From Mixia osmundae IAM 14324 (lineage: Eukaryota; Basidiomycota; Mixiomycetes; Mixiales; Mixiaceae): 64,000 bases of DNA. A model generated the notes under the pieces. The model saw only the letters and a program-made list of their open reading frames with translations, searched no databases and was not told the origin of the DNA. Positions 1-11,423 of the stretch are shown piece after piece. The position numbers were made by a program, and so were the translations under genes. Position 1 is the stretch's first letter. Each line of letters starts with the position of its first letter. The stretch spans positions 1 to 64,000 of the forward strand of contig NW_014575547.1 of NCBI RefSeq assembly GCF_000708205.1, read 5' to 3'.

Positions 1-1095
1 AGTCTTCACTCCTCGCAGGACTTGGCAACAAACCTGGCAAACCTCTCAGCACCAGCATGGCTGCGCTACTGCCTCATCGCGCTGGGGACCCGTACTACGG
101 GCATCCATCTTTCGTATGCTATGGTGCGTATGTGACAGTCGAACTCGGGCGACCAGCGCGATACCTGCACGTGCTTTCGACTGCTCGCCGTCCTCTTGTC
201 CAACTCGTCTTCCTCACTTTGGACCTGCTGCTCACTTGCACTCCACAGTCTCTGATCGATCTGCTTGCCAGTCTAGCAGGCGATGACCTCGTAGCCAAGA
301 GCTGGCGGGCTAGCCTTGCAGATATGCATACTTATGTTTTTTTATATTTTGCCTTGTTGCAATGAGAGATGAGGTCAGCAATCGGCCGATCGGCCGTGTG
401 GCCATCTGTGGCGACTAGCTGGGCTGTCGCAGCTCGGCCAAGCAGCCTCTGCTGTCATCATTTTCAATTTAGCTTTCAAATGTCGAATATCGAGCTCAAG
501 CTGAGACCAAGCTAAGCTACAAGCATTGACGGACTTAGTGACAGGCAGAGGCGACAGTCAATGCACGATCACTGTCCTCATCTCTCATTGCAACATGATG
601 CAACATGATCGCATAGAGCTTCAGCAAAGGCAAAATATAAAAAACATAAGTATGCATATCTGCAAGGCTAGCCCGCCAGCTCTTGGCTACGAGGTCATCG
701 CCCGCTAGGCTGGCAAGCAGATCGAGCAGAGACTGTGGAGTGCAAGTGAGCAGCAGGTCCAAAGTGGGGAAGACGAGTTGGACAAGAGGACGGCGAGCAG
801 TCGAAAGCACGTGCAGGTATCGCGCTGGTCGCCCGAGTTCGACTGTAACATACGCACCATAGCATACGAAAGATGGATGTCCGTGGTACGGGTCCCCAGC
901 GCAATGAGGCAGGAGCGCAGCCATGCTGGTGCTGAGAGTAGTCGCCAAGCTCGAGGTCGAAGTCGTACGCACCATAGCACACGAAAGATGGATGCCCGTG
1001 GTACGGGTCCCCAGCGCGATGAGGCAGTAGCGCAGCCATGCTGGTGCTGAGAGGTTTGCCAGGTTTGTTGCCAAGTCCTGCGAGGAGTGAAGATT
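1..1095. repeat. Long imperfect inverted repeat (fold-back element), left end cut by window
   Basis: The left arm (1 to about 377) is nearly identical to the reverse complement of the right arm (about 576 to 1095), with a non-repeated centre at about 378-575. The right arm differs by a duplication (851-1053) and by a short insert of about 40 nt near 595-630. The arms hold open frames on both strands with the same peptide, but these are low-complexity, have no recognisable domain and are open only by composition. No transposase is seen. A non-autonomous fold-back element or a subtelomeric/centromeric repeat are the main options; target-site duplications cannot be checked because the left edge is missing. 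Confidence 0.8.
851..1053. repeat. Partial tandem duplication inside the right arm of the inverted repeat
   Basis: An 88-nt unit occurs at 851-938 and again at 966-1053, separated by 27 unrelated nt (period 115). The left arm has only one copy (43-130, opposite orientation). The two right-arm copies differ at a few bases, and each continues outward into a different part of the left-arm match. The duplication therefore arose in the right arm after the arms formed, or was lost from the left arm. Confidence 0.8.
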
Positions 1096-1689
1096 GAGCG
1101 CGGCGCCTGGCTTTTATAATGTCACCAGACGCGACGAGTGCAAGAATGCTTGGACTGTCAATATTGTTCACCTCAAATAGGCCCAGGCAAAGCGCGCCAC
1201 CTAGAAATGTGATCCGCAAGCCCAAAGGAGGCGTGCACGCATATGCACTATCTAAAACAAGCGCATCCCGATGCCATGAGCTATGTGGGATATCTGCAGA
1301 CCCCCGGAACAGAATGCGACCAGCGCTACACCCTCGTGCGAGCACACGAGTACGCTGATAGCACGCAAAATCTGTCACCAGGACATCATTTCGCACGTAA
1401 AATGTAAATTTCCACAGTTCCTAGCGGTCATCTGCACCAGTGCAACGAAGTGACGCAAAGCCGACTAGCTCTATGAGATTTTCCAGACTCTTTGCCGAGC
1501 GCGGCGCGGACTGCGAAAGGAAGTACATGTACGCTTTGTATGCGTGTCATGCATGCTATGAGCCATACTGTGAGCGGCAGGTGACGCGACGTGTCGCGTG
1601 TCCACAAGTGCCGAAAGCCGCGCGAGGTATTGCCGAATATTCAGTGGGCGCACCATTGCATCAGCGATTGCAGGCGCTTGGGCGCTGGC
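1096..1689. other. Gene-free stretch upstream of TRS130
   Basis: About 590 bp between the inverted repeat and the TRS130 start. Short open frames occur on both strands but none shows a family signature or a credible splice structure. It probably holds the promoter and 5' leader of TRS130. No tRNA or repeat was recognised by eye. Confidence 0.5.
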
Positions 1690-4600
1690 ATGAGCGCAGC
1701 GCGGCGCTTGCCAGTCACCTATCGGGCTCTTCCTAGCGATGAGGCTGTCGAGCCTCACCTCGCACTGCTCAAGTCCAAAGTGCTGCCACTCACCGATCTC
1801 GAGTGGAAATCTGCTTCGAGAGCTAGCAGAACGATTCGTACGCTCGAAGTCGACTTTCGCAGGCTTAGCGACATTTCTGAGACAACTCTGAGCGGTGTCT
1901 CGGCTCATGCAAACCTGCTCGAACGGCCACATCTGCACTTGCTCTTCGTATTTTGCGATGCGCGTCTGTAATAAGAGGCACTGATCAGCAGCTGACTGGG
2001 GACAAAGCAGGACAGCGACCTGTACCGGTCGACTGCTCGTCAACAGATCCGAGAATGGCTAGACTTTGTCACTGCAAAGCGCAATCAAGAATGGATCATC
2101 ATCTCCCTCTCTGCTGTTCCGCGCGCCACTTCGTCCAAGTTCTATCAGCGCAAAGGCGCCGTCTCGGACAAAATTCGTGCAGACTTCAATTCGGGCAAGC
2201 GGGACAGGTAAGCATGCATGCCCTCGACGGCGTGCACTTCTGAGCTGACGCTGATATAGATGCGTTCACATGACAATGACAGCAGCGCCCAGCGCGGATC
2301 TCGTGCTAGATCATGCGACGATCGGTGATCTGTCCAGCAAGCTCAAGGATGCTATCATGCAAACATTTGATGTCAATCTCACAGCTTACGAGGAAGAGGT
2401 CAGAAAGAGTGACGCCCAGAGACAAATACCAGGCTGGAATTTCTGTACTTTCTTCATACACAAAGAAGGCCTGGCGCACTCTTTTGAAGCGATGAACCTA
2501 CTCGAAGACGCCCTCATTCAGTACGACGAGCTAGAGGCTTCATTCTTTCAAACGCTAGTCGAAAGCAATTATGCTTGGTTGAGCGGTATTGATTCGCTCG
2601 CGCTCGGCGATGACATTTTACCGCTGCAACAAGACATAGAACGGAAACCATACCGTCAATTGATAAGATCGAACGAGATCACCATCTTTGACTTCCGGAT
2701 CTACCTTTTCAGTCGTCAAATGAATCTTCTCGGCCGTATGGGCCGTATCGTCGAATTAGCAAAGCGATCCCTCTTGTTCATTGGCGCGTTCTCAAGGTCG
2801 CTGCGCTCATTGGCACCACCAGACCATGCAGCTTTCATCGAATCTTGGACGTACTCTGCTTGCATAAGCATCGTCACAATGTGCGATCAGCTAGCGAACT
2901 CGAGGGGTCAAGATGCGCTCGAACTACCTGGCTTTGCTGCTCTTCGTTCAGAGCTTGTCGAGCTGGCGCGAAGGCAGCTAGAAAGGCTAGGACAACGACT
3001 GACTTTCCTCCCAAACGCTTCGCCTGTCGTCGATGATGTCGTACATATGGAAAACACTGTAGCTGGCGGGCCGGCTAGTGCAGCACCGCCTATCAGCAAC
3101 ATAGAGTTTGCGGCTGCTCAGAACAGCGAAGAATCCTTTGATCAGCTCTATATCCGCTTAACTCACAAAGCTATCGAAGGCTATCAAATCAGCGGCAGGA
3201 AACGATCCAGTCTGAGGCTTCACGTCTCCCTTGCGCTGCTAGAACGAAGGCGAGATAAAGCCGCGTCTGCTCAAAGGCTGCTCTCTCATCTGCCTCGGCA
3301 CTATCTCGAAGGCCGATGGACTGGCATTGAGTGCGCTCTTCTGGCTGACTGCGCACTGCTGCAGGGCGAACTTGGGATGGCCAAAGACAAGCTGCTGAGC
3401 ACGCTCGCTCTTGTTCGTGCCGGCATGAATTTCGGCATTCGCAAATGGTCGCCCCAAGTCGTTCTTCCCGACAGATCAGATCAACCTGCCCCGGCGCTTG
3501 CGGCTGCACTCATGAGTGATATCTACTCGCTTGCGTCCACGCTAGAGAAAGACTTTGCGGCGATCAATTTTCCCACTTTCCGTGTCAGCATTTCAGCTGA
3601 GCAGGGACGACATGCCCAGGACGAAGACGCTGCAATCGTTACGCTTGCCATAGAGAGCTACCTGCCTTGTCAGGTCGACATTGCAGAGTGTCGCCTCAAA
3701 TTCTCGGACGCAGATGGCGAGTCGTATTGGTTCTCGTCCGCTGCCTGTATGCTCCAACCCGGCAAGAACAAGATCGATGCTCATTGCTTCATGCCCCTGC
3801 ATGGTGCATTTGCGCTAGAGCTCTCGCAATTGCGCTTTTCCCGCATCATCTTCCAGTATTCGCATAGACCCTCGGCCGCGTCTGCAAAAGTCTCGCCATC
3901 GCAGTCTACTGTGACCTTTCCACCTGATCCACATGCTCTGGATGTAACACTTGATGCGCCAGAGCACGTCCATCTAGATCGAGGACGAGACATGATCGTA
4001 TCGCTGCTGACGGGCCGCAATGCACTCAGCTCGGCGCGAATACGCTTGCAGGCTCTGCCAGGGAACAGATCTATTGATCTGTCGTCAGCAGAATCTCTAG
4101 CATCACTCAACGGCGTGACTGCATCGCGAGAGACGCTGCAGCTGTCCAAAGTCGATCCGCGCATCTGCAGTCAATTCAGAGTTCCCCTGAGTATTGATGC
4201 CTCAGACATCGTCGTTCTTGTGGATTATTATGACCAGCGCAAGTCGAAGGTCAGGCGGCAACTGCGAGCTGTGAGGCGTCTGCGGGCTGCTTTACCATTC
4301 AGCGTCAATGTGCATGACTTCTTCAGACATACCTTTGTGCTGTCACGCTTTGCCATCTCTAGCGACGATGCATGCTGCCTCAGGATACGATCGGCCACGC
4401 TCATTGGCACAAGCCCCGATATTGCTATCACTTCGTCAGCATCTCATTCGAGTGTCGTATCGCCAGAAAGACCTGCTTCGTATGTCTTCAAGATCAACAA
4501 GCCAAATGCGAGCGTGGGCGAGCACGGCAAAGCGATGCGATTCGAAATAGTGTATCGATCCATCGAAGACGAGATCAAGCTGATCTGGTCATGCGCCGTG

Positions 4601-5332
4601 CGAGGTCGTCTGCAAGAAGCTGGCTTGTCGCTCATGCAGTTCGCTGTCGACCAAGCTTTCGAACACGCTGTCCAGCTGTGCGTAGACGTGCCCAAATACG
4701 CGTTGACTGGCCACGTCTTCTTCCGGCCTTTTGACGTGTCGCTATGGGACAGTGTCATCAGGGATAGCTTTTTGTCGCTTGCCGACCAGGCTACCCTCAC
4801 TGCTCTCCTAAGCCACATGCATCGACACTCGGAACTCGGTCGAGGTGATGCAGTCGATTGTCGATGGCGTCATCTGACCATACCTGTGGAGCTGCCCACG
4901 ATCTCGGTCTTAACGCAGGCTTGCCTGACACTCGCAAATCCGTCTGGGCTTGAGCTCGGTCAATGTGCAGAGGCAAATCTGGCGCTCAGCTGCACCTTTG
5001 CTTGGGCTGCTCCGAATGAGCAGACCAATCTACACGAGCATGGAACCTGCATGCGTTATGAATTGAATGCACCAGCATCCGATTGGATTGTCTGTGGTAC
5101 GCGTATGGCAACCTTCGACGCTGTGGAGGGCGTCACGCACCGAGCTACCGTCTGGCTGATCTCTCAACGCGCTGGAAATCTTACCATGCCCTCGATCATA
5201 TGTCGACCTGTGGATGCTAGCTTGACGAGCGAAACACACTACATCAATGCGGCCACTCGAGTCGAAGTACTACCTGAACGCGAGACAGACGTTGCTTCAA
5301 CGCACACGCTTACCTATCTAGTCCATCATTGA
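1690..5332 (+). CDS. TRS130: TRAPP II complex subunit TRS130/TRAPPC10
   Basis: Subunit of the TRAPP II tethering complex, which activates Rab GTPases (Ypt31/32 class) at the late Golgi. Three exons join to 1179 residues, the usual size for the family: 1690-1959, 2011-2207 and 2260-5332. The N-terminal half aligns with TRAPPC10: an ALPSDEAVEPHLALLKS segment, then LEWKSASRASRTIRTLEVDF, then LHLLFVFCD joined to DSDLYRSTARQQIREWLDFV, and GKRDRCV before the long exon, where PGWNFCTFFIHKEGLAHSFE and ALIQYDELE follow. The first intron (1960-2010) only keeps the frame and the alignment if it starts with GC (donor GCGCGT). The second (2208-2259) is a normal GT-AG intron. The start at 1690 is the ATG just before the conserved N-terminus; an upstream exon is not excluded. 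The gene converges on the Aurora kinase, with stop codons 45 bp apart. Confidence 0.9.
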
Positions 5333-5377
5333 CGCTTGCCATTGTTGTTGTGACATGCATGTACATACAAACGACAT

Positions 5378-6989
5378 CTAGGCGCCTGATCCCGTTGCTG
5401 CTCTCTTGCTCGCTTGTGACCATTTCTGAATCCATGGATGCACAGCGACTTTGTGCAGCGGCAAACGATCCTCAGGTCGGTACTGTAGCAACTGCAGCGC
5501 ATCATCAGTCAGCTCGAATCTTGTCCTGTTCTGCAATACTGTACCTTGCCAATGAGATCGCGGGCCTCTTCTGACACATGCGCAGGAACGGTGTACTTGA
5601 CCGCACAAATCCTCTTGTGCGTCGCTGCTCTGGATGTCAGCTTTGTGGGTCACGATGCAAGTAGAGCGTACCCGAAGTGCCCGCCATCTCCTCAAAGGGC
5701 GGCGATCCGGTGAGAAACTCATAGGTTAAGACACCAATGGCCCATAGATCGACTGCATGGGTATGCGGCTTGCCCTCGCACATTTCCGGCGGCAGGTAGT
5801 CGAGCGTGCCGCACATCGTCGTACGCCTGTTCGCTTGTTAGCTTCTCAATGTGATCACGTGGAAGACATGCCTGTCCGATGGCGCGTGCACACTCCAGCC
5901 AAAGTCACCAATTTTGAGCTCGCCGTTGATGCCAAGCAAGAGATTCTCCGGTTTGATATCGCGATGGATGATATGCTTGCTATGCAAATAGCTGAGCGCA
6001 TCTGCCATCTGAGCAATGTAGCGACTGCTCCTTTTTTCGCCGAATCTACCATGTCGCGAAAGCTGCTTGTAGAGTTCGCCCTTGGCAGCAAATTCGAGCA
6101 TGAGGAAGACACGCTTCTCGTCGTGGAAGTAGCCATACAGTCTGAGTATGTTCGGATGCCGTAGATTCTGCTGGATCTCGATCTCTCTGCGAAGCTGGAT
6201 CTCGACGCGATGGCCGATGAGCTCGGCTTTGTAGAGACACTTGAGCGCGAGGATGAATTTGGGCTCTTTCTTTGTTCTGACCATGTAGACCCGTCCGAAC
6301 TTGCCTTTTCCAAGTGATTTACCCATATCGAATGAGGAGAGTGACCATCGTTCAGCAGGGCTAGCATGGGCATGACTGTCGACAGATAGGACTGTGCTCT
6401 GCCTGAGTGATAATCTGCTCGTCTGGGACATAGCTAGCGCTGCATCGTCTCGCTCAAGTCCGCCATCGTATCCACCAATGTCGATTTGTCTCGCAGCGGC
6501 GGTCGCAGCAGCCATGGTCGTCGTATGACTGCTCGCCATTGAGGGCATCCTTGCGCCTTGACTAGCGCTCATCTGTGTTTTGCTCGCCACTGGCGCTATT
6601 GGCGGAGGCAAACTTGGCAGAGCAGACGTAGATACTGAGAAAGCAGAGACGGGCGGTCTGGGCATGAAGGAGCTTGGCGGCTTGGGCTGGAAGGGCACAT
6701 GGGGTAGCTTGATCTGCGTTGTTGTCGAGAGTCGATTGACGGCCAATGCCGTCGTTCCATTCCGTACATCTGCAGGTCTGCCGTTGCCTACGAAGATAGG
6801 CTTGAGTTGTGTGCCCAGAGCAGGCAGGACGAAGCCATTGTTGCCCTGGTCGTACTGGTTCGAGATGGATCCGAGTGGCAGTCGAGTGCTATTGCTCAGT
6901 GCTGACTTGTTGTTGCTCGACAGTGACAGAGTCGACAGAGGACCGTCTAGCGCAGTGCTGGCTTGACCATGAGCTGTCTGGCCTGACAT
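5378..6989 (-). CDS. Aurora-type serine/threonine protein kinase
   Basis: Mitotic kinase (Ipl1/Aurora B class in fungi) acting on kinetochores and chromosome segregation. Four exons (6989-5872, 5826-5672, 5627-5545, 5491-5378) give 489 residues: about 220 disordered Ser/Pro/Ala-rich N-terminal residues, then a complete kinase domain. Visible motifs are the glycine loop [13 protein letters not shown], the lysine in [10 protein letters not shown], the catalytic loop [21 protein letters not shown], the activation segment [16 protein letters not shown] and the C-lobe [10 protein letters not shown]. The DFGWSVHAP and [14 protein letters not shown] signatures are specific to Aurora kinases. Intron 5827-5871 starts with GC (GCATGT) and its phase gives exactly the Aurora activation loop. 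The start codon faces MOB1 across 207 bp. The N-terminus is longer than in yeast Ipl1. Confidence 0.95.
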
Positions 6990-7196
6990 GCTGGCCCGAC
7001 TTGTCGCCGAGTGAAAGTGCTGTCGCAGGTTTGTCAGTCGCCGTAGAATTTACGTTCAACGACGCGTCGGTCTCGTGCATCGTCACCAGTACATCGGCAG
7101 CTCGTGACCGGCAGATCGCTCACATCAGCCAGCATCAACGCTCATCATCGCTAGTGCGACTTGTGCGCAAGATCAGACACGCTCCACGCCGGCAGA
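6990..7196. promoter_or_regulatory. Divergent promoter of Aurora kinase and MOB1 with an MCB-like palindrome
   Basis: Only 207 bp separate the start codons of two mitotic genes. Inside lies the 10-bp palindrome cgacgcgtcg (7060-7069), centred on ACGCGT, the MluI cell-cycle box bound by MBF in yeasts. Co-regulation through this site is inference. Confidence 0.5.
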
Positions 7197-8215
7197 ATGA
7201 GCTTCTTTGGCGGAATGCGAGTCCATTGAACCTTCAGTGCTTTGGGCCCTGTTGACACGCTCATGCAGAGCGAAACAGCGCACTTTCAAGCCCAAAAAGG
7301 CACGCACTACTTCTCAAGATGTGACTGATCATGTTGACAAGTCTGTTCTGAGCAGACCAATGTCCCGGAGGGTACAAAGCAGTACCAACTCAAGAAGTCG
7401 GTTCACCGCGCTCTGACTGCTACAAGGCCGGGCTTAGTGACAAGGCGAGTGACAGGTATGCAGAAGCGACGCTAGGCTCAGGCAACTTGCGTGCTGCCGT
7501 CGTCCTGCCCGAAGGTGAAGACCTCAACGAATGGCTCGCTACGAACAGTCCGCGTCTTGGCCACCCTGCGCTGCCGGTGCTGATGATACTGCGACAGCTG
7601 TGGATTTCTTCAACCAGATCAATATGCTTTACGGCACCGTCACCGAATTCTGCACGCCTCAGCATTGCCCCTTGATGACGGCAGGCCCACGCTATGAGTA
7701 TCAGTGGCAGGACGGCGTAAAGTACAAGAAGCCAGAACGTCTCTCTGCGCCGGGTCGGTCCAGAGGCCATCTCTTCTCCTTAAGCGCTGACGAAAGACGG
7801 TGTACAGCTTATGTCGATGTATTGATGAATTGGGTTCAAGGTCAACTGGACGATGAAGCAATCTTCCCATCCAAAATGGGCGTGCCCTTTCCAAAGACGT
7901 TCCACCAGACGATCAAGAGCATTGTCAGGAGGCTCTTCAGAGTCTACGCGCATCTCTACAACCATCACTTTGCACAGATGTGCGCACTCAGTATTGAAGG
8001 TGAGCCTCGACTTGCCGTCCCAGCGAAGCGCTGAGACAGCGCTGTGAACAGCCCACCTGAACACCTCGTATCGACACTTTCTACTCTTCGTAAACGAGTT
8101 CAGCCTGATCGATCGCAAAGAACTCGCGCCCCTTGCAGAACTCAATGATGGCCTGATGGCTGACCTTGGTCTGGCGACGGGCACGCAAGCGATCAAGGAG
8201 AACATCGCTCACTAG
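7197..8215 (+). CDS. MOB1: MOB1 kinase activator
   Basis: Co-activator of NDR/LATS-family kinases (Dbf2/Sid2) in the mitotic exit/septation network. Seven exons join to 231 residues, the normal MOB1 length. The product follows MOB1 along its whole length: [114 protein letters not shown], and [20 protein letters not shown] after the last intron. Zinc-binding residues are present (Cys in EFC and QHC; His in AHLYNHH). Introns lie at 7217-7268, 7300-7355, 7397-7455, 7548-7597, 7754-7807 and 8000-8051. The first two begin with GC (GCGAGT and GCACGC) in the model that best fits the family. For the second, a GT donor at 7320 would also keep the frame but adds seven residues. Confidence 0.93.
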
Positions 8216-8248
8216 CATCACATTCCCGCCTTTGTGTATTCTGCATCG

Positions 8249-8320
8249 CTCAACATGAGCATGTATACCTCTGTAAGATGCATCCTCAACATGAGCATGT
8301 ATACCTCTGTAAGATGCATT
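8249..8320. repeat. Two tandem copies of a 36-bp unit in the MOB1 3' region
   Basis: The unit beginning ctcaacatgagcatgtat repeats at 8249-8284 and 8285-8320 with one or two differences. It lies just after the MOB1 stop codon, so it should be in the 3' untranslated region. Frames that cross it repeat the same 12-residue peptide but have no other coding support. Confidence 0.85.
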
Positions 8321-8439
8321 CTCATGTTGCACCTTTCGCTAGTGACAGCGATATGAGATGCAATTGAGAGTCTCGACGCTACAGGCTGCACATGAGCACA
8401 CAAACAGTACACGACAATGAGCAATGAGGACAGACAAGG

Positions 8440-10483
8440 CTAAAAAGGCCTGAAGCGACGCAAGACGCGCTTCCAAAAGAGTACAGCCGACTCGAGGTCA
8501 TCAGGTTCGGCTTGAGAAGCTGCTGGGCGTCCTGCGGAAGTAAAAGAGGCTGAGCGTTTGAGTGGTGAGGTATGACCGCCCGAATGAGTGCTATCGCTCT
8601 CGACCTCACGCGAGGTCAGCATCGAAGAAGGTAGAGAGGCATAGAGACTATCGATGATATGCCGGGGAAGCGAAACGAGCGAATGTGACCGGTGTACTGC
8701 CGTCGGACTATCAGATTCGCTCAGCACGATAGCGGGCTGAACACGGCCCGGTTGATCTTCGATCTCGGTCTCTTCGCCGCTGTCCATCTCTGCATCCTCG
8801 TCGAGAGCATAGCCAACGGCGTAGCCTGAATAATCGCCCAATTCTGCAGTAGCCCAGGAGGAGAGCCGTGCTACACCATGCGAGCGGTCTGAGGGGCGTT
8901 CGCGCTCGATGTGACTGCTGAGAGACTGTCGAGCTGAATAGCTCTCGCTTACACGCCGTCGGCTCGGGCTGCGTCGGGGGCCAGTTGGCGTAGGCGTCTC
9001 GCTCTCACTGCGACCTACATCAGCTTCGATTTTGTTCAGAATGCGAGCAAGCTTACGGATTTGCCGAACGAAGGAGAAGGCGGGTGTCTTGGTCGATATC
9101 GAGCATATTGTTGACGACATCGCCCAATGAGAACTTGGCTTTGCGAGTGGATGCAACAGAAGGCGTTGCAATGGGGACGGAGGCAGGCTTGTTCTCTGCC
9201 GCGCTGCTATGACTTCGCTTGCTGCCCTTATCGCTTATGCCCGACCGTTTGTGGCGACGCTTGGCGGCAGCACGAGAGGCCTGTGACCTCGACATCTCGA
9301 GCTCTTCCTCCGGCGGCGGGGTAGGATAGTGCAGTCTGTCTAAGCGATGCGCACGCGTCGCTTCACTCTGCTCTGCATCGCTCGTCTTGACGCTGTCCCG
9401 AGCAGGATGGGCATGACGATTTCGATAAGCTGCTCGTCGACCCCTTCTGTCTCTCCGAAGTGCTGAGATGCCAGCTGACTGCGCTTGAGGCGTCCGAGCG
9501 AGCAGGTCCTCTTCTTCGGAGTCGGCAGAATCGTCCGAGGTATAGTAGACCCGCTGATCTTGTACCGAAGCGCTCAGCGAGAGGGCATCGGGTATCTGGG
9601 ACAGGGCGGATTCTGTGAGTGCCCAGGATGAGCCGGAGAGGATGGTCTCGCGGTGACGAGGATCATGAGGTACATGATCGGATGTGATGTCGTCAAATGA
9701 GGAGAGCGAAAGCGTATCGAGAGCTCTCTCGCGTTCAGAGGACAGCAAGTCGGAGTCATCGTCATTGGCACTCAAGAGGCCGGCAGAGTGGCCGATTTGA
9801 TGCCTGTTCGCTCGAGACGTGCGAGTGGCAGCAGGCGTCCAACTGGTCGAGCCGCCCGTGGAAGCCGTCAGACCGGCAGCACTGGCATAGAACGACGGTA
9901 GCTCAGATTCGTTGGCGGAGCTCTGACGGGATGAGGTCGAGTCTGCCGACCGGGGAGGGGCAGAGAGGAAGATGCCGCTACCGTCATGGGTCGGCAAGGA
10001 AGGAAAGGAGAGTGTCGTGTCGGCGGTCAGCAATTCGGCCGTATCGCTGTGACCATCTTGGCTGTCCACGTCGTCGCCGGATGAGGCCCGAGCCCTCGTG
10101 GCAAGAAAGGCAGGTCGCTGGTCACCTATGAGCTGCCAAGTCGTACTACTGCTGCTGCTGCTGCTGTGCTCTCGATCGACTCTGCTCGACTTGGGCGGGC
10201 TCGTCACGATCGGCTGAGGTGTACCTATCGGTCGACGGTGACTGTCCGTCGAGGGCTTGTCGAACACGATCCAACGTGGGTCCTGACCTGCGCTCTCATC
10301 GTACACGTCCCGCTGGAGCGAGGACGGAGGATGGGAAGGGTCAAGGGCCGATCGAGACTGGCTCGTGCTGGCGTGATAACGTGATTGGCCATAGTCAGAC
10401 TGGAACGCGCTGGCTGGCTGTTCGTCTTGCTCTGCACTCTTGCGAGAGACCAGAGCTGGCTTCCTAGCCTGGAAAGTCGCCAT
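8440..10483 (-). CDS. Ser/Arg-rich protein of unknown function
   Basis: Not recognised. Two exons (10483-9057 and 9007-8440), joined by a 49-nt GT-AG intron (9008-9056, phase 2), give 664 residues. The protein is largely disordered, rich in Ser, Asp/Glu and Arg. There is a serine run near residue 115, a WIVFDKPSTDSH segment near 70, LPTHDGSGIFL near 170, repeated acidic stretches (DSADSEEEDLL) and basic patches (AAKRRHKRSG, PRRSPSRRRV). A better-ordered segment KAKFSLGDVVNNMLDIDQDT lies just before the splice site, and the C-terminus is DDLESAVLFWKRVLRRFRPF. The basic and acidic patches suggest a nuclear protein, but that is a guess. Its start codon is only 90 bp from that of RidA on the other strand. 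Confidence 0.7.
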
Positions 10484-10573
10484 ACCTGTCCTCGTGACCG
10501 TCTGGGGAAGCTCAGCAAAGTTGGGTGAGGTCAGCCGATAAAGTGGGCAGGCTAATCTTGACGCGACCGTCGG

Positions 10574-11074
10574 ATGGCGACAACCTTGCGACGACTCGCC
10601 ACTTCCTCACCAGCGCAGATCAGAAGAATGAGCTCGTCCATCCAAGTCGTAGAGACCAAGAATGCGCCTGCAGCAGTAGGCGCTTACTCCCAGGCGATAA
10701 AGTACAATGGCCTGGTCTACACTTCGGGCACCATTCCCCTTGACCCGGTCTCCATGAAGATCATCGATGGCGCCATCGAAGAACAGACGGTCAGACTCTT
10801 CTCTACGTGCTTTCACACCTGAGAGCTCACATCGAAAGGTCCTTGACAGACTCAGGTCTTCACGAATCTCAAGGCAGTCCTGGAAGCCTCAGGAGCGTCG
10901 CTGTCAAGCGTGCTCAAGACGACCGTCTTCCTCAAGGACATGAACGACTTCCCCAAGTTCAACGCCGTCTATGCCAAGTATCTGCCCAACAAGCCCGCTC
11001 GTTCGACGGTCCAAGTGGCTCGACTGCCCATGGATGTCCTCGTCGAGATCGAGGCACTCGCTGTACTCGAGTAG
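10574..11074 (+). CDS. RidA/YjgF/UK114 family deaminase, likely mitochondrial
   Basis: Hydrolyses reactive enamine/imine intermediates released by PLP enzymes such as threonine dehydratase. Two exons (10574-10789, 10850-11074) around a 60-nt intron give 146 residues. The first 20 residues ([20 protein letters not shown]) are Arg/Ser-rich without acids, like a mitochondrial presequence. A second in-frame ATG just before [20 protein letters not shown] could give a cytosolic form, as with yeast Mmf1/Hmf1. Family motifs: [56 protein letters not shown] and the active-site arginine in [12 protein letters not shown]. It ends [11 protein letters not shown], as is typical. Confidence 0.95.
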
Positions 11075-11423
11075 ACAAAGCCTGGAGAGGCAGAGCAGAG
11101 CATAGACAAAACAGCGAGAAAGGTGCATTGTTGTTGACAAGTAGCGCAAAAGAGTAGGCGAGCTCTGATTAGTAAAGAAAAGGACGAGTCCTAATGTGGG
11201 TGTGTGGGTGAGAGCGTGCGGGTCTGTTTTTGACAAGGGGTAAATTGGGGGTATCGGCAGTTTGCCAGGGCGAACGATCGAACGACAGAACAAGGCCAGG
11301 GGTATTGGGGGGTTTGACATGGACTTGCTGCAGTTCTGGTCGCTCTCGCCATGACGAATATCTCTAGTACGTTGCGCATATAAAGTATGAAAGCCGTCAG
11401 GAAGCATGAAAGGCGGCATGTCT
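11075..11423. other. Intergenic region between convergent RidA and MARVEL genes
   Basis: Purine-rich and slightly G-rich stretch with 3' ends of both neighbours. No gene, repeat or structured RNA was recognised. Confidence 0.5.

Noticed and set aside
57-1074. Similar open frames in both arms of the inverted repeat, up to 233 residues
   Set aside because: They mirror each other because the DNA is an inverted repeat. They lack domains and splice signals, and peptides diverge at the duplication.
11190-11330. G-rich stretch as telomere-like or G-quadruplex repeat
   Set aside because: G runs are irregular and no telomere unit repeats.
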